From a virus: a stretch of 35,966 nt of DNA. The stretch is from the IMG/VR virus record IMGVR_UViG_3300020122_000093, positions 1 through 35,966 of that record; one strand, 5' to 3'. The notes under the pieces are model-generated. The model was not told the DNA's origin and did not search any database. It saw nothing but the letters and a program-made list of their open reading frames with translations. The position numbers and the translations under genes were made by a program. Shown here in pieces: positions 13,471-22,481 of this stretch. Positions within the stretch are counted from its first letter, which is position 1. Each line of letters starts with the position of its first letter.

Positions 13471-15605
13471 GACTGCCACTCGGTGTAACCCTCGAAAGCC
13501 GCGACGGCACACTCGCCAAGGATGCCTTGGTGCGCAATGCCTTTGTCGAGACACAGGGAAACCCGCCGACGAAAGTTTTTGCGCGTCTACGCCCCGGCCT
13601 TAGCAAAACCGGCCTGATCCGATCCGGAATCGCTCAAATGCTGGCCTATTGGGCTGGTCAACCGACGTCGGTAATCGGGGATGTTTTGAGTATTGGCCTC
13701 GTTTCATCGTACACCAATGTGACGACTTGGAATCCGTCTGATAAGTCAGCGAATGTCACGCTTTCTAACGGAAACTTGACGGCTCGGTGTGTCACGTCTG
13801 GAAACGTCCGCAGCATCGCGCAAGTGCAAACCGCGTGGCTTTGGCAGGGGAAAATCACCGCTGGCGTGACCTCCTTTGGCGCCTACCTATTGTGTTTCGG
13901 CCTGCAAGACGGTGCCGCAGCACTCACGTCGCCCATCGGCACCACAGCAAATTCGGTCGGCTATAACGCAAACGGCACGATCAGCAAAAACAACGTTGTG
14001 CAGACCAGCGGTGCTCCGGTGTTGGTCTTGAACGATGTCTTCAGCGTGTTGTGGAATCCCGCCGCGTCCACAGTCTCGTTCTATGTAAATGGCACTCTTG
14101 CCTACACCGTAACCGGCGTAACGATGCCAACAGGCGGCTGGTATGCGGCGGTCGGATCGCAAAACAACGTCAGCGCGGACACTACGGTTCTGTGCAACTT
14201 CGGCGCGACGGCGTTCACCTATACCCCTGGCGTAGTGACGACGAACCTATCTCCCACTACGGCGAGTCTTCCGTTTTCCGCGCAGGACAACGGAGCCAAT
14301 GCGCCCAATCCACAGTTGATGATCAAGAATGCCTCGCAGGCGTGGACTGTTTCTGCCGCTGGTGTGCCGACACTGATTACCGACGTAGACTATCCGGGGA
14401 CTTACACGGTCACGCTAACATCATTGACCCGTTCCGGCACGACTGCCACGGCTACTACTCCATCCAATACGAATTTCCAAGTCGGCAGCACCGTAACGAT
14501 TGCCGGTGCGACGCCAAGTGCTTACAACGGTGCGCAAGTCATTACCGCCGTGACGCCATCCACGAATCTTGTCGGCGCCGGCATTGCCATCGGCATCACC
14601 CGCAGCGGCACCACCGCGACTGCTACCACCTTGACGCAGCCACACGGCTTCATCAACGGCCAAGTGGTCCCGATCAGCGGTGCCACGCAGCCCGAATACA
14701 ACGGCAATTTCACGATCACATGGATTAGCGCGACCCAATTCAGCTTCACTGTGACCGTGACAGGGACCGATCAGACCACGGCCACGTATGCGCAGGTCAC
14801 GAGTCCAGCAACGGGCGCGCCGATTATCGCCGGCAACGTCATCACGCTTCCGCAGGTCAACAACAACGCAGGTACGGACCGGACAGCCTTTGTCGCGACG
14901 CTGGCGAACCCCGTAACCTACGCTCCTATCAACGGCCAGACCGTGACATTTTCCGGCATTGGCAACGGGTTTGACGGCTCCTATACGGTGGCAGGTGCGA
15001 CCGCGACAGGATTCACCTTCACCGTGGCCGGGTTTACCAGTTTCCTGTCGTTTAGCGGGCAAGCTTCGATTGTGGCGCCTACGATCACAAGCCTCACCGC
15101 GGTGGCGACTGTGGCAACGGCGACAACGGGCGCCGCGCACAATTTTCTCTCTGGGCGTTCCGTCACGATTTCCGGGGCAACTCAGCCGCAATACAACGGG
15201 ACATTCATTATCACCGTGATAGGTGCAACCACCTTCACCTATCCTGTGCCGTTGGTGGCGTCCTCGTTGACGACAGTTTCATCGCCCGCCACACCAGCCA
15301 CCGGAACGATCATCGCTGGCGTTCCCGGTACGGTTACAGGCGCCTCGTTCACCTTCACGATTGCCGGCAGTCCAGCTACACCCGCCACGGGCACGATTAC
15401 CGCAACTGGCGGCCGCAACACCGTCCCCGGTATAGCCTATCTTGACGGCTATTTCAACGTGATGGACGTGAACGGGGTTGTCTATTCCTCCGACCTCGAC
15501 AATCCCTCCTCGTGGGGCGCATTGAACTATCAGACCGCGCAGAACGAGCCTGGCGCCGGGGTTGCCATCGCCAAGAATGAGGCGTACGTGGTCGCGTTCA
15601 AGTAA
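13467..15605 (+). CDS. P22 gp10-like tail hub protein, N-terminal part (ends at in-frame TAA)
   Basis: 712 residues from GTG 13467, which overlaps the previous stop; ATG 13428 is an alternative. The start RLPLGVTLESRDGTLAKDA and a proline-rich AFVETQGNPPTKVFARLRPG match the gp10 (packaged-DNA stabilisation) family, where P22 gp10 has 472 residues. Two insertions enlarge it: a SPRY/concanavalin-like domain (about 75-260; WNPSDKSANVTLSNGNLTA, YNANGTISKNN, VLCNFGATAFTYTP) and then four beta modules with the phrase GAT-P-YNG. The family core resumes with TVPGIAYLDGYFNVMDVNG. Translation stops at TAA 15603-15605, but the same frame continues into the missing C-terminal part. Confidence 0.85.
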   Translation: MRLPLGVTLESRDGTLAKDALVRNAFVETQGNPPTKVFARLRPGLSKTGLIRSGIAQMLAYWAGQPTSVIGDVLSIGLVSSYTNVTTWNPSDKSANVTLSNGNLTARCVTSGNVRSIAQVQTAWLWQGKITAGVTSFGAYLLCFGLQDGAAALTSPIGTTANSVGYNANGTISKNNVVQTSGAPVLVLNDVFSVLWNPAASTVSFYVNGTLAYTVTGVTMPTGGWYAAVGSQNNVSADTTVLCNFGATAFTYTPGVVTTNLSPTTASLPFSAQDNGANAPNPQLMIKNASQAWTVSAAGVPTLITDVDYPGTYTVTLTSLTRSGTTATATTPSNTNFQVGSTVTIAGATPSAYNGAQVITAVTPSTNLVGAGIAIGITRSGTTATATTLTQPHGFINGQVVPISGATQPEYNGNFTITWISATQFSFTVTVTGTDQTTATYAQVTSPATGAPIIAGNVITLPQVNNNAGTDRTAFVATLANPVTYAPINGQTVTFSGIGNGFDGSYTVAGATATGFTFTVAGFTSFLSFSGQASIVAPTITSLTAVATVATATTGAAHNFLSGRSVTISGATQPQYNGTFIITVIGATTFTYPVPLVASSLTTVSSPATPATGTIIAGVPGTVTGASFTFTIAGSPATPATGTITATGGRNTVPGIAYLDGYFNVMDVNGVVYSSDLDNPSSWGALNYQTAQNEPGAGVAIAKNEAYVVAFK

Positions 15606-16634
15606 TGGTCCACCGAGTTTTTCTACGACGCGAAAAATCCTGTCGATTCGCCATTGTCTCCAGTTCCAAACGGCTTTACCAAAATTGGATGCGCCTCAGG
15701 CTTTTCGGTGGTGAGCGCAGTGTTAGAGACAGAAACGAGCGCGGTAGTGGACTGCCTGTACTGGATCGGTCAAACCAAGCAACGCGGCCGGGGTGTGTTC
15801 GTCCAGACTGGCTTGCAGCAACAGCGCGTCTCGACACCTGACGTGGACCGCATCCTAAACGCTGATTCTCTCGCTACAGTAAACGCCTACGGCATCAATC
15901 TCGACGGCCATCCGTGCTATGTCCTGACGCTGGAAAACACGGGCATTACGATGGTCTACGACACCGAAAGCCATACTTGGTGCCAGTGGACCAGTTTGAC
16001 ACTCGGGACGCCAGTAAACGTCTCCACCATCACGCGCGCCGGTCAAGTTGCGACTGTCACCACCGCAGCTCCGCATGGTTTGAACGATGGCGAGCCTGTC
16101 ACGATTGCCGGCGCGAATCAGAGCCAATACAACGGCATTTTCCAGATTTCAAATATCTCGACCACGCAATTTTCCTACGTGGTCACAGGCTCTCCCGCGA
16201 CTCCCGCGACAGGAACAATCACCAGTACAGGTTACACCGAAACCTATTTCAAATTCACCAAGTACGCCGACTGCGCTGGAGTGGCGAATCTGCTCCATGA
16301 GACGGACGGAAACCTGTACGCCATGAATAGCGCGCTTTACCAGGACGCCGGCATTCCTATCGACTGTTTCATCCGGACGAGTCGTATAGATACCGGCTCG
16401 ACAGAACGCAAATCGTGCCCCAATCTCATGCTAATTGGGACTAAAATTAGCGCAACTGCGGCGCTGCGTTGGTCGGATGATGACAGCACGACTTTCACGA
16501 AATATCGCTCTGTCGATTTAAGTCAACCACGTCCGATGCTGCGCCGTAACGGAGCTTTTCGCAGACGTTCTTTTGAAGTCAAATATGTGGCTAACGCGCC
16601 GCTGATTCTGGAAGCCTTGGAAATTGGAGAATGA
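15606..16634 (+). CDS. P22 gp10-like tail hub protein, C-terminal part (same frame after TAA)
   Basis: Directly after TAA the same frame reads WSTEFFYDAKNPVDSPLSPV and stays open to TGA 16632-16634 (342 codons before the stop). The first possible start codon is a TTG at 15654 without a convincing ribosome site. The content is gp10-like: GFTKIGCASGFSV, YWIGQTKQRGRGVFVQ, RWSDDDSTTFTKYRSVDL and GAFRRRSFEVKYV near the end, plus a fifth YNG module (VTIAGANQSQYNGIFQI). In relatives I would expect a glutamine where TAA stands (CAA to TAA is one change). Either a sequencing error, a mutation, or a readthrough product. Confidence 0.8.
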   Translation, partial: WSTEFFYDAKNPVDSPLSPVPNGFTKIGCASGFSVVSAVLETETSAVVDCLYWIGQTKQRGRGVFVQTGLQQQRVSTPDVDRILNADSLATVNAYGINLDGHPCYVLTLENTGITMVYDTESHTWCQWTSLTLGTPVNVSTITRAGQVATVTTAAPHGLNDGEPVTIAGANQSQYNGIFQISNISTTQFSYVVTGSPATPATGTITSTGYTETYFKFTKYADCAGVANLLHETDGNLYAMNSALYQDAGIPIDCFIRTSRIDTGSTERKSCPNLMLIGTKISATAALRWSDDDSTTFTKYRSVDLSQPRPMLRRNGAFRRRSFEVKYVANAPLILEALEIGE

Positions 16635-16635
16635 A

Positions 16636-17073
16636 ATGAACTGGAACCCTGTTAGCTTTGCTCCGCGTGGCAACACTACGCTTCCTGATGCCAGTGGCCC
16701 GCAGTCACTCAATAGCCTGCTGAACTTCTTTCGCGCGTCTGGTGCTGGAGGTCTAGGCGGAAGTGGCGACGCGCAGACCGGCCTGAATTGGGCGAGCAAT
16801 TTCCTCGGCCAGCAGAACCAAGAGGCTGACCGGCAGAAACTGCTGTCCATCATGGCGCAGCGCCAAAATCAGAATGGCTATTTCCCGGATCAGCCGATGA
16901 ACCTACCGCCCGCTGCAAGACCGCAGCCGCAGTCGTTTGCTCCGCTGCCTCAAAATGGCCCGCAAGGCGCAATGCCGCAATCGGCAATGATGCCCAGCAA
17001 CGCTCCGCAAACCGGATATGCGCCACAGGGCAATTCTCTGCTTGCCATGCTGCACCGTTCGACCACGCTATAG
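16636..17073 (+). CDS. virion-associated hypothetical protein
   Basis: 145 residues from ATG 16636, with GGAG upstream. Low complexity: rich in Gln, Pro, Asn and Gly (AARPQPQSFAPLPQNGPQGA), with an N-terminal part NWNPVSFAPRGNTTLPDASG and an amphipathic end NSLLAMLHRSTTL. It opens the block that in P22-type phages encodes ejection proteins. No homologue recognised; a small ejection or neck protein is likely by position. Confidence 0.7.
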   Translation: MNWNPVSFAPRGNTTLPDASGPQSLNSLLNFFRASGAGGLGGSGDAQTGLNWASNFLGQQNQEADRQKLLSIMAQRQNQNGYFPDQPMNLPPAARPQPQSFAPLPQNGPQGAMPQSAMMPSNAPQTGYAPQGNSLLAMLHRSTTL

Positions 17074-17082
17074 GGGAATGTG

Positions 17083-17766
17083 ATGCCCTACGATCCTACC
17101 GGCGCAACCAACGCGCTACGCGGCATGATCCAAACGCCAGGTTCCTATCAGGGATCGCCGGGATTTCAGTTCGCCTATGATCGCGGTCTTCAGGCCACGC
17201 AACGCGCCGATGCGACCTCTCGTGGCAGCGGGAACGCCTTGGCCGATTTGGTCAACACTGGAACTGGGCTGGCCGCGCAGGATTACAACCAAAACCTGCA
17301 AACCCTCGGCGGTATCTCTGCGCAGCAACAGGGAGCCAGCGTTGCGCAACAGGGAGCCGATACGCAGGCTCAGCAGGTCGCGGATCAGTACAAACTCGGC
17401 GCGGGTGGCTTGGCGAACCAGCGGTATCAGACCGACGTGAATTACGGGCTTGGCGTGGGTGGTCTTGCGAATCAGCGTTATCAAACGAATGTCAACTACG
17501 ACCTTGGCCTAGGTGGACTGGAAAATCAGCGCACGCAAATCGGCAACAACTTCCAAAACGACTGGTGGCAGGCGCAACTCGGCCAAGGTCGCAACGCCAA
17601 CGACGCAGCCAACATCGCCAACACTTACAATCTCGGCGCGGGGCGAAACGCCATCGACTGGTACAACGCCGGCACGAATCGCGGCAGTGCTGCGGCCAAT
17701 ATCGGCGCAAACAACACCCGCAACGATCAAAATTGGTGGAACACGCTTAACCCGGGGCATCCATAA
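17083..17766 (+). CDS. putative DNA-ejection protein with tandem repeats
   Basis: 227 residues from ATG 17083 (GTG 17080 also possible), AGGGGAA upstream. The N-terminal region PGSYQGSPGFQFAYDRGLQA then RADATSRGSGNALADLVNTG is one I recognise from many phage proteins encoded near ejection genes. Residues ~100-165 hold three tandem copies of a ~20-residue unit, Y-x-L-G-x-G-G-L-x-N-Q-R-x-Q-T-x-V-N-Y. The C-terminus is Asn-rich. It probably travels in the virion. Stop and next start overlap as TAATG. Confidence 0.75.
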   Translation: MPYDPTGATNALRGMIQTPGSYQGSPGFQFAYDRGLQATQRADATSRGSGNALADLVNTGTGLAAQDYNQNLQTLGGISAQQQGASVAQQGADTQAQQVADQYKLGAGGLANQRYQTDVNYGLGVGGLANQRYQTNVNYDLGLGGLENQRTQIGNNFQNDWWQAQLGQGRNANDAANIANTYNLGAGRNAIDWYNAGTNRGSAAANIGANNTRNDQNWWNTLNPGHP

Positions 17767-19268
17767 TGGCTAGATACTCCCCCAACGACGACAACGCGCT
17801 CCGCAGACTGCTTGCTCTGGCGGGCGGTCAAGACACGTCATCCGATGGCAATCTTGTCATGTCGGTGGGCGGTCCGCAGGAAATGGTTTCGCCGCAAGTG
17901 TTGGCGCAGATACAGCAAATTGCGAAAGAGCAGCCGGGGCAATCGAGAAATGCGCTCGCAGCCGCAATTCGTCCACCGCAACCTGCTCCGCAACCGCAGT
18001 ACGTTGCCCCGCAGGCGCCAACTGCGCAAGCTACGCCTGAATTTCTAGGTGACGTTGCCCGCGCAGCGCAAAGCGGCCCCTACTTGACCGACGATTGGCA
18101 CCGCCTAAACGAAGGGCTGAAACCCACCGGCTTCCGCGATCTTGGCCCTGCTGGCATGACGATGCAAGACCAAATCGAATTCGACCGCCTCAACGACTGG
18201 CATCGTTTGAATGAAGGGCTTGGTCATGCCGAATCTCGCGCCGACGCGATGAAGCGCATGGCAGAAGCGCAAGGCATCGGCCTCGGCAACGAAAAGACCG
18301 TCGCTGAAATTGCTGGCACCAAAGCGCGTACAGCTTCGGAAATTGCCAATATGGAAACTCCGGCGATGAAGTTGCAAAAAGAGCAGGATGCGCACGCAGT
18401 TGCGATGGAACATCTTCGCGCTTCGCAAATTCAAAATCCTGCGATGCCTACCGGCAGTCTGGGAGCTACCGGCCCGGATGTATTGACCTCCCTTGATCCC
18501 GGTACTGCCGGCCTGGTCAAAGCCTACGCAGAGGGCAGAATGGCCTTCCCGGGCGGTGCTGCGATGCGCTCGCCACGGATGATGCAATTGCTCAGTCTCG
18601 TCTCGCAATACGATCCCACTTTCGACGCGACCGACTTCAATGCCCGTAATAAAACCGTGGCGGATTTTAGTACGGGTGGCAAGTCGGGCCAGAAAGTGCA
18701 GGCCATCAATCAGGCATTGCACCACGCGGGACAACTTTCCGATGCTATCGACGCGCTCGACAATTCCAATGTTTTGCCGGGAATCGTCAACGCTCCCGTA
18801 AATTGGGCCGAACAAAAACTCTTGGGCGATACCCGCATGGGCGTGTACAAGGAAAAAGCCGATGCTCTGGCAGCGGAACTGCGAAAGGTCTACTCCGGCG
18901 CAGGGGGTGGTTCCTTGCAGGAGCTGAATGCGTGGCAAAGCAATTTCGATCCCAACGCGGGCAAGGATCAGCAGAAAGCCTACCTGCAAGGCGGAATGCA
19001 ACTGCTCCAAGGTGCGATCAATTCGCTTGCGGACAACTACGCTCGAGGTATGGGGCCGAAAGCTGACTTCTCGAAACTGATCAGCCCGCAAGCGCAGGCC
19101 GATTTGGCGAAAGTGATGGGAACGCCGGCAACTACTGCGGCACCAGCAGGGAGCAGCCCGATTCAACTGGATACACCGCCAGCCGCCTCCAAATATCCCG
19201 GCAAAGTCATGACTACGCCGGACGGAACGAAGTACAAGTCCGATGGTAAAAATTGGGTGAGGTTCTAA
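17766..19268 (+). CDS. putative ejection (internal virion) protein
   Basis: 500 residues. Ala/Gln-rich and largely helical. A near-repeat DWHRLNEGL occurs twice (about residues 111 and 140), flanking MTMQDQIEFDRLN. A middle domain reads FDATDFNARNKTVADFSTGG then GQKVQAINQALHHAGQLSDA. The C-terminus is a short separate unit (KYPGKVMTTPDGTKYKSDGK NWVRF region). Size, composition and position match the large pilot proteins that podoviruses inject with DNA. No catalytic motif seen. Coupled to both neighbours by TAATG. Confidence 0.75.
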   Translation: MARYSPNDDNALRRLLALAGGQDTSSDGNLVMSVGGPQEMVSPQVLAQIQQIAKEQPGQSRNALAAAIRPPQPAPQPQYVAPQAPTAQATPEFLGDVARAAQSGPYLTDDWHRLNEGLKPTGFRDLGPAGMTMQDQIEFDRLNDWHRLNEGLGHAESRADAMKRMAEAQGIGLGNEKTVAEIAGTKARTASEIANMETPAMKLQKEQDAHAVAMEHLRASQIQNPAMPTGSLGATGPDVLTSLDPGTAGLVKAYAEGRMAFPGGAAMRSPRMMQLLSLVSQYDPTFDATDFNARNKTVADFSTGGKSGQKVQAINQALHHAGQLSDAIDALDNSNVLPGIVNAPVNWAEQKLLGDTRMGVYKEKADALAAELRKVYSGAGGGSLQELNAWQSNFDPNAGKDQQKAYLQGGMQLLQGAINSLADNYARGMGPKADFSKLISPQAQADLAKVMGTPATTAAPAGSSPIQLDTPPAASKYPGKVMTTPDGTKYKSDGKNWVRF

Positions 19269-20917
19269 TGCCTTTCACGATCAGCGATGGCGATCCGGTG
19301 GCCTCTCAAGGCGATCTTGTTGCGCCCAAATCCAGCAAATTCACCATTTCGGACGATGTTCCTGCGCCGAAGAAAATCGACACCTCCGAACCGCCCACAT
19401 GGCTGGAGAACCAAATTGCCAAATTTGCGCCAAGTTCTGCGGTGCTTCCGAATGTACGCGGTTCTGCGATTGGGCGGCTCGCGATGGGCGCGGCTGATCC
19501 TGGTACTGCGATTGTTCAACTAGCTGCCAATGCCATCGGCCAAGGGGAGGCGGTCAATAAGGGCATTCAGGAACGGGAACAAGAGTACCAGCAAGCCCGT
19601 ACGGATGCGGGCAGTACCGGATTCGATCCCGCTCGCCTCGTGGGGAACGTTGGAATTAGCCTTCTGGCGCCCACGGGAGCCGCCGCCACGGGCCTCGGAG
19701 CGGTTGGCAAGGGGATTCTGCAAGGCGGAGCCTTTGCGGCGGCTGAGCCCGTTAATAACGGCGCCGAAAACTTCTGGAAAGACAAGGCCAAACAGGTGGC
19801 GACCGGTGCCGCAGTTGGCGGATTTGCCGCGCCTGTTGCCGGCGCGATTGCCCGCGTCATTTCCCCCAATGCCAGCATCAACCGGGAATTGCAGCTTTTG
19901 CGCGAGGAGGGCGTGAAACCGACCGCCGCGCAGGCTCTGGGCGGCTGGGCGAACAAACTCGAGGAAAAGGCGCAATCCCTTCCCTTGGCTGGCGATTTTA
20001 TAGCCAACGCTCGCCAACGTGCTGCCGACGAATTCCAGCAGGCCGCTGTAAACCGCGCTGCGGAACCTATTGGCGCAACGGTATCGACTTCCGGGCGTGA
20101 TGCGGTGAACGACCTACAGGGCGCGCTCAGTCAGTCCTACGACAAAGTCATCCCCAAACTGGCAACTGATATCACAGATCCCAATTTCGTGAGTAAATTG
20201 GCGAACATCCGGCAAATGGTGCAAGCCCTTCCGCAACGAGAAGCCGATACTTTCGACTCGGTGCTGTCGCGCGAAATCGACGGTCGCGTTGCGCCCAATG
20301 GTGTGCTATCTGGTCAAAACCTGAAAGACGCTTGGAATGCACTGAGAGATGCAGGGCAACAATTCTCGAAAAGTCCCGATGCGTACCAGCAAAATTTAGG
20401 GCAGGCGTTCAAACAAACATTTCAGGAATTGAAGGACCAAGTCGTACGCACCAATCCGGCCGATGTCGTAAACGACCTGAAAAACACGGACTTCGCGTAT
20501 GCCAATTTCAAGCGCATTCAGCGCGCGGCGGCGGCCCTTGGGGCTGAGGGAGGAGAGTTCACGCCTGCACAACTGCAAAACGCGGTGAAGGCTTTGGACC
20601 GCTCGAAAGACAAAGGCGCCTTTGCGCGCGGCGATGCGCTTATGCAAGACCTGTCCGAAGCGGGCAAAAATATCCTGTCGCCGAAATATCCTGACTCGGG
20701 AACTGCGGGCCGTGTGATGGCGTTGACTCCTACGGGGCTTGGCGTCGGCGCAGCCGCAGCAATTCCCGCCGCAGTCGGGTATACGCAGCCCATGCAAAAC
20801 CTGCTAGCTGCTATCGTGTCGAAACGGCCTGAGGCTGCCCCGCAAATTGCCAACGCCCTGCGCCGCATCATGCCGGCAATTACCGCAGGCAGTACCTACG
20901 GAGTTTTGCAGCGATGA
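19268..20917 (+). CDS. putative ejection (internal virion) protein
   Basis: 549 residues from ATG 19268 (TAATG overlap; the GTG at 19253 is not preferred). The N-terminus MPFTISDGDPVASQGD contains a repeated motif FTISD (residues ~3-7 and ~25-29). Two Gly/Ala-rich hydrophobic stretches, around 125-180 (NVGISLLAPTGAAATGLGAV; AAVGGFAAPVAGAIARVIS) and near the C-terminus (PTGLGVGAAAAIPAAVGYT), could insert into membrane, as expected for proteins forming a DNA channel. The middle is helical. No enzyme motif recognised. Confidence 0.75.
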   Translation: MPFTISDGDPVASQGDLVAPKSSKFTISDDVPAPKKIDTSEPPTWLENQIAKFAPSSAVLPNVRGSAIGRLAMGAADPGTAIVQLAANAIGQGEAVNKGIQEREQEYQQARTDAGSTGFDPARLVGNVGISLLAPTGAAATGLGAVGKGILQGGAFAAAEPVNNGAENFWKDKAKQVATGAAVGGFAAPVAGAIARVISPNASINRELQLLREEGVKPTAAQALGGWANKLEEKAQSLPLAGDFIANARQRAADEFQQAAVNRAAEPIGATVSTSGRDAVNDLQGALSQSYDKVIPKLATDITDPNFVSKLANIRQMVQALPQREADTFDSVLSREIDGRVAPNGVLSGQNLKDAWNALRDAGQQFSKSPDAYQQNLGQAFKQTFQELKDQVVRTNPADVVNDLKNTDFAYANFKRIQRAAAALGAEGGEFTPAQLQNAVKALDRSKDKGAFARGDALMQDLSEAGKNILSPKYPDSGTAGRVMALTPTGLGVGAAAAIPAAVGYTQPMQNLLAAIVSKRPEAAPQIANALRRIMPAITAGSTYGVLQR

Positions 20918-21030
20918 ATGACGAGCTTTGGCGCATTATCGGCGGTGTGATCATCCTCGCGTTGATTGAAGCCTTCAAACCGCAGATCATGAAATTCATG
21001 CACAAAATCGGCTACAGGGATTGGAAATGA
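20914..21030 (+). CDS. single-span membrane microprotein
   Basis: 38 residues: MNDELWRIIGGVIILALIEA then FKPQIMKFMHKIGYRDWK. One hydrophobic segment (about 6-20) followed by a basic tail. ATG overlaps the stop of the ejection protein gene and its stop overlaps the next start (both ATGA), which supports translation. Function unknown; assistance in ejection or membrane disturbance is possible. Confidence 0.65.
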   Translation: MNDELWRIIGGVIILALIEAFKPQIMKFMHKIGYRDWK

Positions 21031-21386
21031 GCCTCCAGCAACCCCCCAAATCCGGCGTGCCTCCCTTCGACCGATGGATAACGGTCCTATGGCAGTACGT
21101 CACCTCCCTGCCAACGACTACTACGGCCACCAGCACAGCCGATCACGCCCTGTTGCAAAACCTGAATAGTGCGAACTATACTCATGTCACGCTTTCGAAT
21201 GCTTCCACCTTGACCAAGGGCAGCGATGCGTCTGCGCTGCATTACCACTCCACCGACCGCAATCGCGCAAACCACACCGGCGCGCAATTGGCCTCTACCA
21301 TTTCCGACTTTGCTGCCGCAGTGCAGGCGGCTTCGTCCTCTACCTCTAACGGCGCAGTTTTGGCCTTCGCGGCGGCACAGGGATGA
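21027..21386 (+). CDS. tail-fibre-like protein
   Basis: 119 residues from ATG 21027. N-terminal PPKSGVPPFDRWITVLWQYV is followed by a Thr-rich linker and LHYHSTDRNRANHTGAQLAS, a H-x-H ... ANHTGxQ phrase frequent in phage tail fibre proteins, where histidines bind metal ions in trimers. Probably the capsid-proximal part of a fibre, with later parts encoded separately. Overlaps both neighbours by four bases. Confidence 0.7.
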   Translation: MSLQQPPKSGVPPFDRWITVLWQYVTSLPTTTTATSTADHALLQNLNSANYTHVTLSNASTLTKGSDASALHYHSTDRNRANHTGAQLASTISDFAAAVQAASSSTSNGAVLAFAAAQG

Positions 21387-22135
21387 TTCGCCTCGACGCC
21401 ATCACGCGCAAGATTGAAGTGGTTTTGGCGGGCGCCAAGACGACGAACGACTGCAATTGCCTTGTCAGCTATGCGGATGCAACCAGTACCTCCTATTCCG
21501 GTGCAGAGCAAACCGCCAATTCCAACGGTGCGACACCAGTCACGATTTGCTCCGCGCCTGCTGCCGGCCCGATCCGCACCATTGACGCAATCAACGTCTA
21601 CAACGCCGATACCGTCACCAGCACGGTGACGATTCGCTATAACGACAACGCGACTGTCTATCCGATCATCAAGGCGGCATTGCTCACCGGAGAGTCGCTG
21701 AGCTATACGCATGGTTCCGGCTGGTGTGCCTTGGACGCGAACGGCAATCGGAAAGAAGTCACGGCTTCAATCTTCTCCTCGATTACCGTCAATGGGGCCG
21801 CCACGGTAAAGACGCTGATCGACACCGCAGTGACCGTGGCCTACTCGGCTTCGATGACTTTCGACGCATCAACAGGCGATCTATTCGAGTTCACGGCGAC
21901 GGACGGCAACGCTTTTACCATCAATGCGCCGACGAATCCAACGAGCGGACAAGTTATTACCCTGACGGTTCGCAATACATCCGGTGGAGCTTTAGGTGCA
22001 GCGACTTTCAATGCTGTTTTCAAGCAAGCCACTTGGACAAGCCCGGCGACCGCCAATAGCCGCAGTATCACCTGGAAGTACAATGGCACCAACTGGATTG
22101 AGATTTCCCGCACTACGACCGACATCCCCAACTAG
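21383..22135 (+). CDS. beta-rich structural protein, probable tail or fibre component
   Basis: 250 residues. The first half (VTICSAPAAGPIRTIDAINV; GESLSYTHGSGWCALDANG) resembles a module found in phage head or tail proteins. The second half (AFTINAPTNPTSGQVITLTV; NTSGGALGAATFNAVFKQA; SITWKYNGTNWIEISR) is a pattern I recognise from trimeric fibre proteins. It likely forms part of the adsorption apparatus. ATG overlaps the previous stop. Confidence 0.75.
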   Translation: MIRLDAITRKIEVVLAGAKTTNDCNCLVSYADATSTSYSGAEQTANSNGATPVTICSAPAAGPIRTIDAINVYNADTVTSTVTIRYNDNATVYPIIKAALLTGESLSYTHGSGWCALDANGNRKEVTASIFSSITVNGAATVKTLIDTAVTVAYSASMTFDASTGDLFEFTATDGNAFTINAPTNPTSGQVITLTVRNTSGGALGAATFNAVFKQATWTSPATANSRSITWKYNGTNWIEISRTTTDIPN

Positions 22136-22143
22136 GAGTTACC

Positions 22144-22479
22144 ATGTCCTGCATCCCCCAATACGCACAAACCCTCACCATTAGCGCCACTACTGCGGCG
22201 GGTGGGGTTGTAACTCAATTTGCCGTAGCGTTGAAATGCGGCACGCAGTTAGAAGTCACTAACAACGGAACCGACATTGTTTACATGCAGTGCGGTATTT
22301 CGACTGTACAAGCATCGTCTTCAGCGACGGTAGGGGACTATCCGGTAGCGCCCGGTCAGTGCAAAATCTGGACGCCGATTAACGTTCAAACGCCCGCTAA
22401 TCAGCTTACACACATCGCCATCATAGCCTTGACCGGAACCCAACAAGTACTTGTCACGCCGCTGGCGCAAGGGGAATAG
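22144..22479 (+). CDS. hypothetical structural protein
   Basis: 111 residues from ATG 22144, TAGGAGTTACC upstream. Beta-rich (LTISATTAAGGVVTQFAVAL; GTQLEVTNNGTDIVYMQCGI). The fold may be a small beta sandwich; similar small proteins lie among fibre genes in other phages. Sits between two fibre-type genes with short spacers. No family named. Confidence 0.65.
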   Translation: MSCIPQYAQTLTISATTAAGGVVTQFAVALKCGTQLEVTNNGTDIVYMQCGISTVQASSSATVGDYPVAPGQCKIWTPINVQTPANQLTHIAIIALTGTQQVLVTPLAQGE

Positions 22480-22481
22480 TC

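Noticed and set aside
14421-15191. 256-codon minus-strand open frame
   Set aside because: Antisense to the repetitive beta modules of the gp10-like gene; composition (Arg/Gly/Cys) is that of a shadow.
15605-15841. 78-codon frame starting at the ATG that overlaps the TAA of the gp10-like gene
   Set aside because: It is out of frame with the clearly homologous C-terminal half and its product is Arg-rich without family likeness.
18105-19166. 353-codon minus-strand open frame
   Set aside because: Lies fully antisense to the ejection protein gene 17766..19268, has no family-like sequence, and is rich in Arg/Cys/His as expected for a complementary-strand shadow in GC-rich DNA.
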